A stretch of 64,000 bases of DNA from Anaerolineae bacterium (lineage in GTDB: Bacteria; Chloroflexota; Anaerolineae; DRVO01), in the NCBI GenBank assembly GCA_013178015.1, contig JABLXR010000002.1, forward strand, positions 62,001 through 126,000, given 5' to 3'. A program made the translations under genes and the position numbers. Below, piece by piece: positions 16,894-25,643 of the stretch. The first letter of the stretch is position 1; each line of letters starts with the position of its first letter. The notes under the pieces were generated by a model that was given only the letters and a program-made list of their open reading frames with translations, made no database searches and was not told the origin of the DNA.

Positions 16894-19092
16894 ATGGCTG
16901 GGGGCGGCAAAGCGACCTTCCATTCTAGACTGAGCAGGCTGGCCGACGGTCTCCAGGACTACCAACTTGAGATCGTCGGCTTGCTTGTCGCTTGCTGGGG
17001 CCTGATAAGCTTGGCGGCGATGCTGGGCCTCACGGGCGGGGTGCTAGTCACGGGGTTCAACGAAGGGCTCTTCCGGGCTTTCGGCATAGGGGCCCCGGCG
17101 TTGGCGCTGGTCCAGGTCCTGGTGGGCGCAGTCCTGTTGGGGCGACCGATGCATCTCGCTAGAGGGCTGGGGCGAAGAGCGCTGGGGCTGGCGATCCTCT
17201 GGGCCGCTAGTCTGATGGCGGCAGAGCTGGCCGCCCCGGCGGAGCGATGGACGTCCAGCTACGGCGGTGGCCTGGGGTGGCTGGCCGCCGGATCTCTGCG
17301 AGGGCTGGCGGGTCCGGCCATCGGCTGGCTCGCCACGGCAGCCCTGGCGGCAGAGGGTGTGCAGCTGACGGTCGGGTTCTCGTGGCGCCGCGCCTTCGCT
17401 GCCCTGGGGCGCTTCCTGCAAGCCGGGGCTCGTCGGGCCGTGGCCGGGGTCCGGCGGTTGGTCTCAGCCTCGATCTGCGGCCTCCGGAGGCTGCAGGTAA
17501 GTGCGGCCCCTGAGACTCCGCCGGTAGCGCCTGTCGCTGTTCCCGACTCCTTGGCCGAGGAGCACCAGGGTGAGCCGGCCTCGGCCGAGGCAGCGGACAC
17601 GGTGATAGAGGAGCGGGTGGAGGAGGCCCGTCCGATGCCTCCCCTGGACCTGTTCGACCCGCCCGTGCGGGCGGACGGGAGTGGAGCTGAGGACGCCGTG
17701 CGGGCCACCATCATCGAGGAGACACTGGCTGGGTTCGGAATTCCGGCCAAAGTCGTGGAAGTACACCGGGGGCCGGCAGTGACCCGGTTCGGGCTCAAGC
17801 CGGGGTACGTGCAGCGCACGACAGGCGGAGTGCCGGTCCGGCGTCGGATCCGGGTGAACAAGATAAAGGCTCTCGCCGATGACCTGGCTCTGGCGCTGGC
17901 AGCGGCGCCCATCCGGGTGGAGGCGCCCATACCGGGCCGTCCGCTGGTGGGCATCGAGGTGCCCAACACGGCCGTGTCCCTGGTGGGCATCCGCGAGATA
18001 CTGGAGTCGCCCGAGTATGAGGGGGCGGGCGCTCCTCTTCCGGTGGCCCTGGGAAAGGACATCTCGGGCCGGCCTTTCGTGGTGCCCCTGTCCCGCATGC
18101 CTCACCTGCTCATCGCCGGCGCCACCGGGTCGGGGAAGTCGGTGTGCATATCCGCCATCGTCGCCAGCCTGCTCTTCTCGTGCGCGCCCTCCGAGCTCCG
18201 GTTGCTCCTCATGGACCCCAAACGAGTGGAACTGGTGCGCTACAACGGCGTGCCCCACCTGCTGGGCAAGGTGGAGGTGGAGGTCGAGGGAGCCATCGCC
18301 GCTCTGCGTTGGGCCTGCAAGCAGATGGACGAGCGGTACGCGACGTTCGCCCGCGAGGGTGTGCGCGACCTGAGCGGGTACAACGCGCTGCCGTCGGTGG
18401 AGCCGCTGCCGCGCATCGTGATCATCATTGACGAGCTGGCTGACCTGATGCTCACCTCCCCGGACGAAGTGGAGAAGGTCATCTGCCGGCTAGCACAGAT
18501 GGCGAGAGCGACGGGCATTCACCTGGTGGTGGCCACTCAAAGGCCCTCGGTGGACGTGGTGACCGGGCTGATCAAGGCCAATTTCCCCGCCCGTATCTCG
18601 TTCGCCGTCACTTCGCAGACGGATTCTAGGGTGATTCTGGACACTCCGGGGGCTGAGTCCCTCATCGGACACGGGGACATGCTCTACCTGCCGCCGGACT
18701 CCAGCAAGCTGCACCGGCTGCAGGGCACTTTCGTCTCCGAGGAGGAGACCCGCAGACTGGTGGACTTCTGGCGCCAGCAGGCGGACGATGGGCGACGGCT
18801 GCCGGTCGCGCCCTGGTCTGGGATGCTGGAGGAAGAGGAAGACCACGATGAGCTCTTCGATCAGGCTGTGGCCGTGGCCCGCGAAGTCAGCGCCGTGAGC
18901 GCATCGTACCTGCAGCGGCGCCTGCGTATCGGCTACCCCCGGGCCGCGCGTCTGCTGGATCTGCTGGAGGAAGCCGGGATCGTGGGTGAGGCTGCGGGAG
19001 GGGGAAAGGCCAGACCAGTGCTCAAGGAACAAGATGGCTCGATCGAGGGGGAAGAGCTCGAGGACCTGGTCGAGGAAGAAGAGGCGGAGTGA
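16894..19092 (+). CDS. ftsK: DNA translocase FtsK/SpoIIIE
   Basis: 732 residues. There are about four N-terminal membrane helices (about 25-165), a linker, then the alpha/beta RecA-type motor: VHRGPAVTRFGLKPG, Walker A GATGSGKS (about 408-416), DPKRVELVRYNGVPHL, Walker B IIIDELADLM (about 509-518), and ATQRPSVDVVTGLIKANFPARI (quoted in part). The C-terminal gamma winged helix (about 655-710, VSASYLQRRLRIGYPRAARLLDLLE in parts) reads KOPS/SRS-like DNA signals. It is a hexameric pump at the division septum that clears chromosome ends. The following IF-1-like gene overlaps its stop by one base. Confidence 0.93.
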   Translation: MAGGGKATFHSRLSRLADGLQDYQLEIVGLLVACWGLISLAAMLGLTGGVLVTGFNEGLFRAFGIGAPALALVQVLVGAVLLGRPMHLARGLGRRALGLAILWAASLMAAELAAPAERWTSSYGGGLGWLAAGSLRGLAGPAIGWLATAALAAEGVQLTVGFSWRRAFAALGRFLQAGARRAVAGVRRLVSASICGLRRLQVSAAPETPPVAPVAVPDSLAEEHQGEPASAEAADTVIEERVEEARPMPPLDLFDPPVRADGSGAEDAVRATIIEETLAGFGIPAKVVEVHRGPAVTRFGLKPGYVQRTTGGVPVRRRIRVNKIKALADDLALALAAAPIRVEAPIPGRPLVGIEVPNTAVSLVGIREILESPEYEGAGAPLPVALGKDISGRPFVVPLSRMPHLLIAGATGSGKSVCISAIVASLLFSCAPSELRLLLMDPKRVELVRYNGVPHLLGKVEVEVEGAIAALRWACKQMDERYATFAREGVRDLSGYNALPSVEPLPRIVIIIDELADLMLTSPDEVEKVICRLAQMARATGIHLVVATQRPSVDVVTGLIKANFPARISFAVTSQTDSRVILDTPGAESLIGHGDMLYLPPDSSKLHRLQGTFVSEEETRRLVDFWRQQADDGRRLPVAPWSGMLEEEEDHDELFDQAVAVAREVSAVSASYLQRRLRIGYPRAARLLDLLEEAGIVGEAAGGGKARPVLKEQDGSIEGEELEDLVEEEEAE

Positions 19093-19340
19093 TGGCGCTC
19101 AGCTCCGGGGAGGACATCGGCCCAGACGACAGCGCCCACTCGCGAGTGAGGACTGCCGGAGTGGCGAAGGTGCTCCCGAACGGCCTCTACCTGCTGGCCC
19201 TTGACGAGGGAGGGGAGGTGAGGGCGCACTTGGGTGGCGAGATGCGCCTGCACAGCGTCCGCCTACTGCCGGGAGAGCGGGTAGAAGTGGAGCTTGCCCC
19301 TTTCGACCCGGGTCGTGGCCGCATATTGCGGAAAGTGTAG
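19092..19340 (+). CDS. infA: IF-1-like S1/OB-fold protein
   Basis: 82 residues; ATG 19092 overlaps the ftsK TGA (TGATG). From residue 20 the sequence follows translation initiation factor IF-1: GVAKVLPNGLYLLAL, then HLGGEMR, IF-1's AHISGKMR site, VRLLPGERVEVELAPFDPGRGRI (quoted in parts), then RK. It is clearly in the IF-1 family but diverged, with an acidic 18-residue N-terminal extension. It may be the sole infA or a second paralogue; its position after ftsK, away from the ribosomal protein operon, favours a paralogue. Confidence 0.7.
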   Translation: MALSSGEDIGPDDSAHSRVRTAGVAKVLPNGLYLLALDEGGEVRAHLGGEMRLHSVRLLPGERVEVELAPFDPGRGRILRKV

Positions 19341-19347
19341 CAGGCTT

Positions 19348-20028
19348 ATGAGAGGTCGGGCGGGCATATTCTGGAGCGCGCTGGCAGTGGGTTTCTCGGG
19401 AGCGATGATCCCCGGGCCCATGCTGGCCGTGGTACTGTCGGAGAGCTTGAACGGGCGGCTCTGGGGCAGCCTGGGCGTGGTACTGGGGCACGTGCTGCTC
19501 GAGGCGGCCCTGCTGGTGGCCCTGGCCCAAGGGGCGGGCGGGGTGCTCAAGAAGCCGGCGGTGGGGGCCGTTGTGGGCATAGTCGGAGGTGCACTGCTGG
19601 CCTACATGGGGGCGAGCGTGGTGCACACCGTGCTGCGAGATCCGGGCGCGATGGTGGCCAACGCTTCCCTGGTCTCGTTGCCCGCCTCTCCAGTGGTCAC
19701 GGGGGTGCTGGTGAGCGGTTCCAACCCCGCCTGGGTGATGTGGTGGGGGGCCGTGGGCGTGGGCTACGTAGCCCTGGCTCTGGGTCAGGGCAGAGGTGGC
19801 CTGCTGTCCTTCTACGTGGGCCACACACTGTCCGACTGGGTGTGGTACGGGGCGGTGGCGGGCCTGGTCACTAGCGGCCGGCAGATGCTGCAGGGGAAGC
19901 CGTACCTATGGCTAATCAGCATCTGTGGGGTGCTCCTGGTTGGCTTCGGGCTCTACTTCGTGAGCCTGGGCGTGCGCCAGGTGCGACAAAGGCAGGCGGC
20001 TGCCGCGGTGCGGGTGCGGGAGGCCTGA
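19348..20028 (+). CDS. LysE/RhtB family translocator
   Basis: 226 residues from ATG 19348 with six predicted membrane helices. The family signature near the N-terminus is AVGFSGAMIPGPMLAVVLSESL, the GxxPGP motif of LysE exporters. A SNPAWVMWWGAVGVGY motif begins the fourth helix. Members export amino acids or related compounds by proton exchange; the substrate is unknown. The 7 nt gap to the IF-1-like gene and 3 nt gap to the next gene place it in the same transcript. Confidence 0.85.
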   Translation: MRGRAGIFWSALAVGFSGAMIPGPMLAVVLSESLNGRLWGSLGVVLGHVLLEAALLVALAQGAGGVLKKPAVGAVVGIVGGALLAYMGASVVHTVLRDPGAMVANASLVSLPASPVVTGVLVSGSNPAWVMWWGAVGVGYVALALGQGRGGLLSFYVGHTLSDWVWYGAVAGLVTSGRQMLQGKPYLWLISICGVLLVGFGLYFVSLGVRQVRQRQAAAAVRVREA

Positions 20029-20031
20029 GCA

Positions 20032-20805
20032 GTGATTCACGTGGGTACGGCGGGTTTCCACTATCAGGACTGGGTGGGCCCCTTCTACCCGGAGGGCTAC
20101 CCTCAGTCGAGGTGGCTGGAGTTCTACTCCCAGGAGTTCGACACCTGCGAGTTGAACTACACGTACTACCGCCTTCCCGACGCTGGGCAGATGGCGCGGA
20201 TGGCCGAAAGGGTGCCGGACGGGTTCGTGTTCTCGCTCAAGGCTTACAAGGGCATCACTCACGAGCAGGAAAACGTGGCCGAGAGCCTGGAGCGCACGCG
20301 CGAAGCGGTGGAGCCGCTGGTGGCAGAGGGGAAACTGGGGGCACTGCTGCTGCAGTTTCCCCATACGTTCCGGCCCACGCCGGACACGGTGCAGCTGCTG
20401 GAGCAGTGTCGCGAGGGGCTGCCCGACCTGCCTCTGGTGGCCGAGTTCCGCCACCGGGCCTGGGTGCGCCAGGAGGCTTTCGACTTCCTCCGCCGGCTCC
20501 AAGTGGGCTTCTGTTGTGTAGACGAGCCACCCCTGAAGGGTCTGATGCCGCCCGTGGCAGTGGCCACCGCGGATGTAAGCTACGTGCGGTTCCACGGGCG
20601 CAACGCCGCCAAGTGGTGGCAACACGAGGAGGCATGGGAGCGCTACGATTACCGCTACTCCCAAGAGGAGCTGGCGGAGTGGGTGCCCAAGATCCAGGAC
20701 CTGGACGGTCAGTCGGCGCACACGTACGTGTACGCCAACAACCACTGGCAGGGCCAGGCTGTGGACACGGCCAGACAACTGCGTCTCTTGCTGCAGCTGG
20801 GGTAG
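20032..20805 (+). CDS. DUF72 domain protein (TIM-barrel-like, YecE family)
   Basis: 257 residues, GTG start 3 nt after LysE. The DUF72 pattern is clear: VGTAGFHYQDWVGPFYPEG, LNYTYYRLP, FSLKAYKGITHE, LLLQFPHTFRPTPD, VAEFRHRAWV, YVRFHGRN and YVYANNHWQGQAVDTA. The fold is a TIM barrel; the biochemical role is not established, though a nuclease or metal-dependent function has been suggested for relatives. It is probably cytoplasmic. Confidence 0.9.
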   Translation: MIHVGTAGFHYQDWVGPFYPEGYPQSRWLEFYSQEFDTCELNYTYYRLPDAGQMARMAERVPDGFVFSLKAYKGITHEQENVAESLERTREAVEPLVAEGKLGALLLQFPHTFRPTPDTVQLLEQCREGLPDLPLVAEFRHRAWVRQEAFDFLRRLQVGFCCVDEPPLKGLMPPVAVATADVSYVRFHGRNAAKWWQHEEAWERYDYRYSQEELAEWVPKIQDLDGQSAHTYVYANNHWQGQAVDTARQLRLLLQLG

Positions 20806-20856
20806 CGCCCAGCTGACCGGGGGCGAAGGCGAGGTAAGCGATACCGGAGGTGACTG

Positions 20857-21612
20857 ATGTCAGGACATAGCAAGTGGTCCACCATCAAACGGAAGAAGGG
20901 CGCGGCCGACGCGAAGCGGGGCCAGGTCTTCACCAAGCTGGCGCGAGAGATCGAGATCGCCGCCCGCGAGGGGGGTGATCCGGAGACGAACTTCAAGCTG
21001 CGCCTGATCCTGGAGAAGGCACGAGCCGCCAATATGCCCAAGGAGAATGTGGAGCGGGCCATCCGCCGGGGCACGGGAGAGGAGAAGGCCGAGGCGCTAG
21101 AGGAAGTGGTGTACGAGGCCTACGCACCCCACGGGGTGGCTCTCATCATCGAGGCGTTGACCGATAACCGCAATCGCACCGTGGCGGACGTGCGGCGCGT
21201 GTTCAACCGCATGGGGGGGAGCCTGGGCGAGAGCGGCAGCGTGTCCTGGCTCTTCGATCAGAAGGGCTACATCGCTGTGGACGCGATGAACGTTGATCCG
21301 GACGAGGTAGCCCTGGTGGCCATTGATGCCGGGGCGGACGACGTGGTCATAGGCGGAGAGATCGTGGAGGTCTACACTCTCTTGGAGGACTTCAAGGCGG
21401 TTCAGGAGGCCCTCACTGCTGCCGGCTACCAGATCAGCAACGCCGACTTGGCCATGATCCCCAAGACCATGATCGACCTGTCGCCTGCCGAGACTATGCA
21501 AGCCATGCGGGTGGTGGACGCGCTGGAGGAGATCGAAGAAGTCACTAACGTGTACTCCAACCTGAACATCCCCGACTCGGTGCTGGAGCAGTACGAGAGC
21601 GAAGCAGCCTGA
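20857..21612 (+). CDS. yebC: YebC/PmpR family translation or transcription factor
   Basis: 251 residues, full length. It has the hallmark start SGHSKWSTIKRKKGAADAKRG and the later NMPKENVERAIRRGTGEE, MGGSLGESGSVSWLFDQKG and YSNLNIPD. Family members bind DNA as regulators, and recent work links some to relief of ribosome stalling at proline stretches. The SD GGAGGTG lies 5 nt before ATG. It overlaps ruvC by one base (TGATG), a common yebC-ruvC-ruvA arrangement. Confidence 0.95.
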   Translation: MSGHSKWSTIKRKKGAADAKRGQVFTKLAREIEIAAREGGDPETNFKLRLILEKARAANMPKENVERAIRRGTGEEKAEALEEVVYEAYAPHGVALIIEALTDNRNRTVADVRRVFNRMGGSLGESGSVSWLFDQKGYIAVDAMNVDPDEVALVAIDAGADDVVIGGEIVEVYTLLEDFKAVQEALTAAGYQISNADLAMIPKTMIDLSPAETMQAMRVVDALEEIEEVTNVYSNLNIPDSVLEQYESEAA

Positions 21613-22124
21613 TGCTGGCACTGGGCATTGACCCGGGCACTGCCCTCACGGGTTACGCGGTGGTGCGCCAGGCGGACTCGGAGCCGGAACTGGTGGCCAG
21701 CGGCGTGATCCGAACCGACGCCTCCGAACCACTGCCGCAGCGGCTGCAGCAAGTGTACCGGGGCATCGTGGGGCTGGCCCGAGAGCACCGGCCCGACGCG
21801 GCGGCGGTGGAAGAGGTGTTCTTCCGAAGGAACGTGCGCACGGCCCTGGCGGTGGGCCATGCTCGAGGGGTGGTGCTGCTGGGCCTGGCGGACGCCGGCG
21901 TCAGGGTGTACGAGTACAAGCCTTCGGTGGTCAAGCAGACAGTGACTGGGTACGGCGGGGCCGACAAGCACCAAGTGCAGGAGATGGTCCGGCTCCTATT
22001 GCAGCTGCCGGAGGTGCTGCGTCCGGACGATGCGGCCGATGCTGCTGCCATCGCCCTATGCCATCTGCAGCACGAGCGCTTCGGTCAAGCAGTGGAGCAG
22101 AGAGGAGGGACGGTAGAGACGTGA
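21612..22124 (+). CDS. ruvC: Holliday junction resolvase RuvC
   Basis: 170 residues. The catalytic acidic residues are in place: Asp7 in GIDPGTALTGY, Glu in AVEEVFFRRN, and the C-terminal Asp pair in RPDDAADAAAIALCH. It cleaves Holliday junctions symmetrically as a dimer after branch migration by RuvAB. The start overlaps yebC, and the stop overlaps ruvA by 4 nt. No ruvB is present in the window. Confidence 0.95.
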   Translation: MLALGIDPGTALTGYAVVRQADSEPELVASGVIRTDASEPLPQRLQQVYRGIVGLAREHRPDAAAVEEVFFRRNVRTALAVGHARGVVLLGLADAGVRVYEYKPSVVKQTVTGYGGADKHQVQEMVRLLLQLPEVLRPDDAADAAAIALCHLQHERFGQAVEQRGGTVET

Positions 22125-22696
22125 TCGCCAGTCTGGCCGGGACTGTCCTCTCCCTGGACGAGGAATCAGCTGTGATCGAGGCCGCCGGGATCGGCTTCCG
22201 GGTGATGCTGCCGCGCCGGATGGTGCGAGAGCTCAGGGTGGGGCAGCAGACTCGATGCTTCACCCACTTCACTGTGGCCCAGAGTGGCGAGCTCTCCCTC
22301 GTCGGGTTCCAGCGGCAGGACGAGCTGGAGATGTTCCGGCTTCTCCTCCGGGTGTCGGGCGTAGGGCCCAAGGCGGCCCTCGCTCTGGTGGACTCCCTCT
22401 CCCTCGATACCATCCGCTCCGCCATCTACAATGAGCAGCCCGAGGTGCTCACCAGCGTCCCCGGGATCGGCGCCAAGACGGCCCGAAGGATCGTGTTTGA
22501 CCTGAGGGACAAGGTGAGCGGAGTAGGGGCAGCTCTCTCCTTAGCCTCCCGGGACGACCTCGATCTGGTGGAGGCGCTTACGGCGCTGGGATACTCGGTG
22601 GTCGAGGCCCAGGCGGCGGTGCAGTCTCTGCCCACCGACAATCGCGACGACTTCGAGGCTAGGCTACGACAAGCCCTTGCCTACTTCGCCCGCTGA
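22121..22696 (+). CDS. ruvA: Holliday junction DNA helicase subunit RuvA
   Basis: 191 residues from GTG 22121, with an AGGAGGGA SD at about 22103-22110. It starts IASLAGTVLSLDEESAVIEAAGIGF (quoted in part), the RuvA OB fold; then the helix-hairpin-helix motifs LLRVSGVGPKAALALV and LTSVPGIGAKTARRIVFDL; and the C-terminal RuvB-binding domain (VEALTALGYSVVEAQAAV). The tetramer holds the junction for the RuvB motor, which must be encoded elsewhere. Confidence 0.95.
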   Translation: MIASLAGTVLSLDEESAVIEAAGIGFRVMLPRRMVRELRVGQQTRCFTHFTVAQSGELSLVGFQRQDELEMFRLLLRVSGVGPKAALALVDSLSLDTIRSAIYNEQPEVLTSVPGIGAKTARRIVFDLRDKVSGVGAALSLASRDDLDLVEALTALGYSVVEAQAAVQSLPTDNRDDFEARLRQALAYFAR

Positions 22697-22962
22697 TCTG
22701 CCTCTACCTGACGGTTCCTTGCGGGATGGCCGCGAGGCCAGCGGCCCGGGCGGGACGCCGCCCGTTCGCCGTCGGCGGTGAGGCTCCTTGGCGCCAGCCC
22801 AACCCGGCATCCTCTACCTGAAGGCTTCAGGCGCCTGCCACAGCGTGGCGACCGGGCCCACACTCCAGTGTGGCCCGCCATGCACTGGCAGGCTGGGTAG
22901 CCCCGTGGCATGGTGGTGGGGATCACCACCGATCTGCGTAGGCCCCTGGGCGGCTCCTGTGC
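22697..22962. other. intergenic region with hairpins
   Basis: No gene. CCTGAAGGCTTCAGG near 22817 and an imperfect stem CACACT-CC-AGTGTG at 22859-22872 are possible transcript-end structures after ruvA, but no T tract follows either. Confidence 0.4.
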
Positions 22963-22991
22963 TTGCGCCCAGTCGGCGGCCCGCATACAAT
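22963..22991 (+). promoter_or_regulatory. promoter of GntR-ABC operon
   Basis: TTGCGC at 22963-22968, 17 bp spacer, TACAAT at 22986-22991. A second TACAAT lies at 23003-23008. ACAAT repeats at 22988-23008 may also form the GntR operator. Confidence 0.55.
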
Positions 22992-23009
22992 CACCACAAT
23001 GATACAATT

Positions 23010-23414
23010 ATGGCATTGCACGCGACGGGCATGCATGTAAGCCTCGACCACAGAGGGCGAGAGCCCATCTACCGCCAGATTGTGGAGCAGATCCGTCGCC
23101 TAGTGGAGCAGGGCAGGCTCTCCCCGGGGGAGCGGCTGCCTACCATCAGGGAGCTGGCGGCGGAACTGGAGATCAACTTCAACACGGTGGCGCGAGCCTA
23201 CCGCATCCTGCACGACGCAGGGCTCATCTCTGCTCAGCAGGGACGAGGCACGTACGTGTTGGGTCCTCCTGATGGCGCGGCCCGGTCCCGGCGGGCTGCC
23301 CTCGATGCCATTCTGGAGGATGCTCTAGTGGAAGCGGCGGAACTGGGGTTCACCCGGCCGGAACTAGAGCAAGCCTGGCGAGAGGTGATGGACCGGCGAT
23401 TCCCTGGTGGATGA
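23010..23414 (+). CDS. GntR family transcriptional regulator, YtrA-like
   Basis: 134 residues from ATG 23010; ATG 23031 (MHVSLDHRGREPIY) is equally likely and fits the family start better. The winged-helix domain is complete: IYRQIVEQIRRLVEQGRLSPG, LPTIRELAAELEINFNTVARAYRIL (quoted in part) and the wing LISAQQGRGTYV. Only a short ~45-residue C-terminal helix tail follows, as in the YtrA subfamily that controls ABC exporters. It heads an operon with a DUF4870-like protein and an ABC-2 transporter, so it is probably their autoregulated repressor. Confidence 0.88.
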   Translation: MALHATGMHVSLDHRGREPIYRQIVEQIRRLVEQGRLSPGERLPTIRELAAELEINFNTVARAYRILHDAGLISAQQGRGTYVLGPPDGAARSRRAALDAILEDALVEAAELGFTRPELEQAWREVMDRRFPGG

Positions 23415-23471
23415 GAGTGATGTCGCTAGCGCAGTGGTGCCCTGGGCACGCAGCCTGCAAGGAGGATGGAA

Positions 23472-23924
23472 GTGACCGGTGTGGCTGTACCGACGACGGA
23501 TAACCGAGACGAGAGGCTATTGGCAGCGCTGGCTCATGCCCTGATCCTGATCAACTTCGTGGGTGCCGTCGGCGCAGCCGTCATCTTCGCCCTGAACCGG
23601 GAGCGCAGCCGGTATGTGGCTTTCCAGGCAGCCCAGGCGGCCGTCTACCAGTTGGCAGGCTTCCTGCTCACGGTAGGCTGCTGGGTGTGCTGGACTGTCG
23701 GGTACCTGGGGTCCCTCGTTCCCTTGATGGCGGATCCATCGGCCTATCCAGAGCCGCCTTGGTTCTTCTGGGCCGGCATGGCCTCCATGGTGCTTCCGTT
23801 GGCCTTCATGGGGCTGCTGTGGCTCTACGGCCTCTGGGGCGCGGTGCAGGCCTTTCGGGGCCGGCCTTTCCGCTACCTGCTCATCGGCCCCTGGCTGGGG
23901 CACTACTTGCTGGACCAAGGGTGA
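23472..23924 (+). CDS. DUF4870-like membrane protein
   Basis: 150 residues from GTG 23472. AAGGAGG at 23459-23465 abuts ATG 23466 but is 6 nt from the GTG, so the GTG is the better start. There are three predicted membrane helices (about 15-45, 58-90, 105-135). DUF4870 features: DERLLAALAHALILINFVGAVG, RYVAFQAAQAAVYQ and the C-terminal helix ending LYGLWGAVQAFRGRPFRY. The function is unknown; such genes often accompany ABC exporters under GntR control, as here. Confidence 0.8.
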   Translation: MTGVAVPTTDNRDERLLAALAHALILINFVGAVGAAVIFALNRERSRYVAFQAAQAAVYQLAGFLLTVGCWVCWTVGYLGSLVPLMADPSAYPEPPWFFWAGMASMVLPLAFMGLLWLYGLWGAVQAFRGRPFRYLLIGPWLGHYLLDQG

Positions 23925-23937
23925 GAATAACGGGGCA

Positions 23938-24858
23938 ATGATTGAGACCAGCGGACTGACGCGCCGCTTCGATGGGTTCACCGCCGTGGACCACGTGGAC
24001 CTGTCGGTGAAGAGAGGGGAGGTCTTCGGCTTCCTGGGCCCCAACGGCGCCGGGAAGACCACCACCATCCGCATGCTGGCGGCCCTGATCGGCATCTCTG
24101 AGGGTGAGGCGTGGGTCGCCGGCTTCAAGGTGGGAGAGCAAGACCAGGAGATCAGGAAGCGCATCGGGATCCTGACCGAGTCGCCCGGGCTGTACGATCG
24201 CATCTCGGTGGAGGCCAACCTGCGTTTCTTCGCCCGGATGCACCTGCTAGACCGGGAACAGGAAGACAGGCAGGTGGACAAGTACCTGTCGCTTCTGGGG
24301 CTGCAAGGGAAACGCAAGGACCCGGCGGCTACTCTGTCCAAGGGGATGAAGCAGAAGCTGGCTCTGGCCCGGGCCATGCTCCACGAGCCTGAGGTGCTCT
24401 TTCTGGATGAGCCCACTTCGGGGCTGGACCCAGAGGCGGCGCGGGTGGTGCGAGAGTTCATGGCCGAGCTGGGGAAGGGCGGGCGCACCATCATCCTGTG
24501 CACCCACAATCTCTTTGAGGCCGATCTCCTCTGCAGCCGCATCGGCATCATCAAGCAGCGCCTATTGCGGGTGGATACGCCTGCTGGGCTGAGAGCCTCC
24601 CTCTACGGGCAGAAGGTGGAGGTCGAGCTGTCCGAGCCAGCCCCTGGGATCGAGAAGGTGGTCAAGTCGTTGCCCTTCGTGACGTCGGTGCAGTCCGACC
24701 ACGGGACCATGGTGGTCGAGCTGCAGGACCCCGATCGCAACAACCCGGTCATGGTGAGCCGGATGGTGGAGGCGGGGGCGCAGATAAGGTACGTACGGCC
24801 GGTGGAGCACTCCCTCGAAGACGCCTATCTGGCGCTGGTGGCGGAGGGGCAGCAGTGA
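23938..24858 (+). CDS. ABC transporter ATP-binding protein
   Basis: 306 residues. Walker A GPNGAGKTT (about residue 36-44), Q-loop ILTESPGLYDR, signature LSKGMKQKLALARA, Walker B VLFLDEPTSGLDPEA and the H-loop THN are all present. A C-terminal ~80-residue domain (from about 220) is typical of ABC-2 exporters of the CcmA/DrrA type. It powers the permease encoded next, which overlaps by 4 nt (GTGA). Confidence 0.92.
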   Translation: MIETSGLTRRFDGFTAVDHVDLSVKRGEVFGFLGPNGAGKTTTIRMLAALIGISEGEAWVAGFKVGEQDQEIRKRIGILTESPGLYDRISVEANLRFFARMHLLDREQEDRQVDKYLSLLGLQGKRKDPAATLSKGMKQKLALARAMLHEPEVLFLDEPTSGLDPEAARVVREFMAELGKGGRTIILCTHNLFEADLLCSRIGIIKQRLLRVDTPAGLRASLYGQKVEVELSEPAPGIEKVVKSLPFVTSVQSDHGTMVVELQDPDRNNPVMVSRMVEAGAQIRYVRPVEHSLEDAYLALVAEGQQ

Positions 24859-25643
24859 TCCCGCGGGTTCGGGCGATCGTGCTCAAAGAGTGGGCGGATG
24901 TGTTCCGCAATCGCATCGTCGTCCTATTGGTAGCCCTCCCGCCGACGCTGATGGTGGTGCTGAGCATCGGCGTGATGTATGCCACGGTGCGGTTCCCCAC
25001 GGCCGACCTGGAGGACATGCGGCCCTTCTTGCAGCGGCCAGACTTCGCTGGGCTCACGGAAATGGAGGCGGCGCAGGTGGTGATGGCGCAGTACTTCCTC
25101 ACCCTGTTCCTCCTCATGCCTCTCATCATCCCGGTGAGCATCGCCGCCTACAGCATCGTGGGGGAGAAGCTCCAGCGCAGCCTGGAGCCGCTACTGGCTA
25201 CTCCGGTGGAGACGGGTGAGCTGCTCCTGGCCAAGTGCCTGGCAGCCGTGACCCCGGCTCTGGCCGTCACTTGGACTGCCTTCGCCGTCTTCGTAGCTGG
25301 GGCCAGGCTCCTGGCGGTGAGCGATCAGGCCTTCTCCCGCATGGTCAGCCCGGTGTGGGTGCTCATGGTGATGCTCATCGCGCCGTTGGTGGCCGCTCTG
25401 GGGGTATTGCTTAGCATCATCGCCTCCTCGCGGCTTAACGACCCGCGGGCGGTGGAGCAGGGCATCGGCGTTCTGGTGATCCCGGTCATCGGCCTCTTCA
25501 TCGCCCAGATGACGGGCGTGCTCACCCTGAACTACCTCACCCTGGCTCTGGGTGCGGTGGCGTTGGCTGCCGCGGACGCTCTCATGCTGCGGGCGGCGGT
25601 GCGGCTATTCGAGCGCGAGACCATCCTCACCCGCTGGCGGTAG
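24855..25643 (+). CDS. ABC-2 type transporter permease
   Basis: 262 residues with six predicted membrane helices. It begins with the amphipathic IVLKEWADVFRNRIVVL coupling segment typical of ABC-2 permeases, then PLIIPVSIAAYSIVGEKLQRSLEPLLATPV (quoted in part), a signature of this family. Together with the ATPase it forms an exporter of unknown substrate (drug, lipid or ion). It ends 17 nt inside the convergent pyrD gene. Confidence 0.88.
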   Translation: MIPRVRAIVLKEWADVFRNRIVVLLVALPPTLMVVLSIGVMYATVRFPTADLEDMRPFLQRPDFAGLTEMEAAQVVMAQYFLTLFLLMPLIIPVSIAAYSIVGEKLQRSLEPLLATPVETGELLLAKCLAAVTPALAVTWTAFAVFVAGARLLAVSDQAFSRMVSPVWVLMVMLIAPLVAALGVLLSIIASSRLNDPRAVEQGIGVLVIPVIGLFIAQMTGVLTLNYLTLALGAVALAAADALMLRAAVRLFERETILTRWR

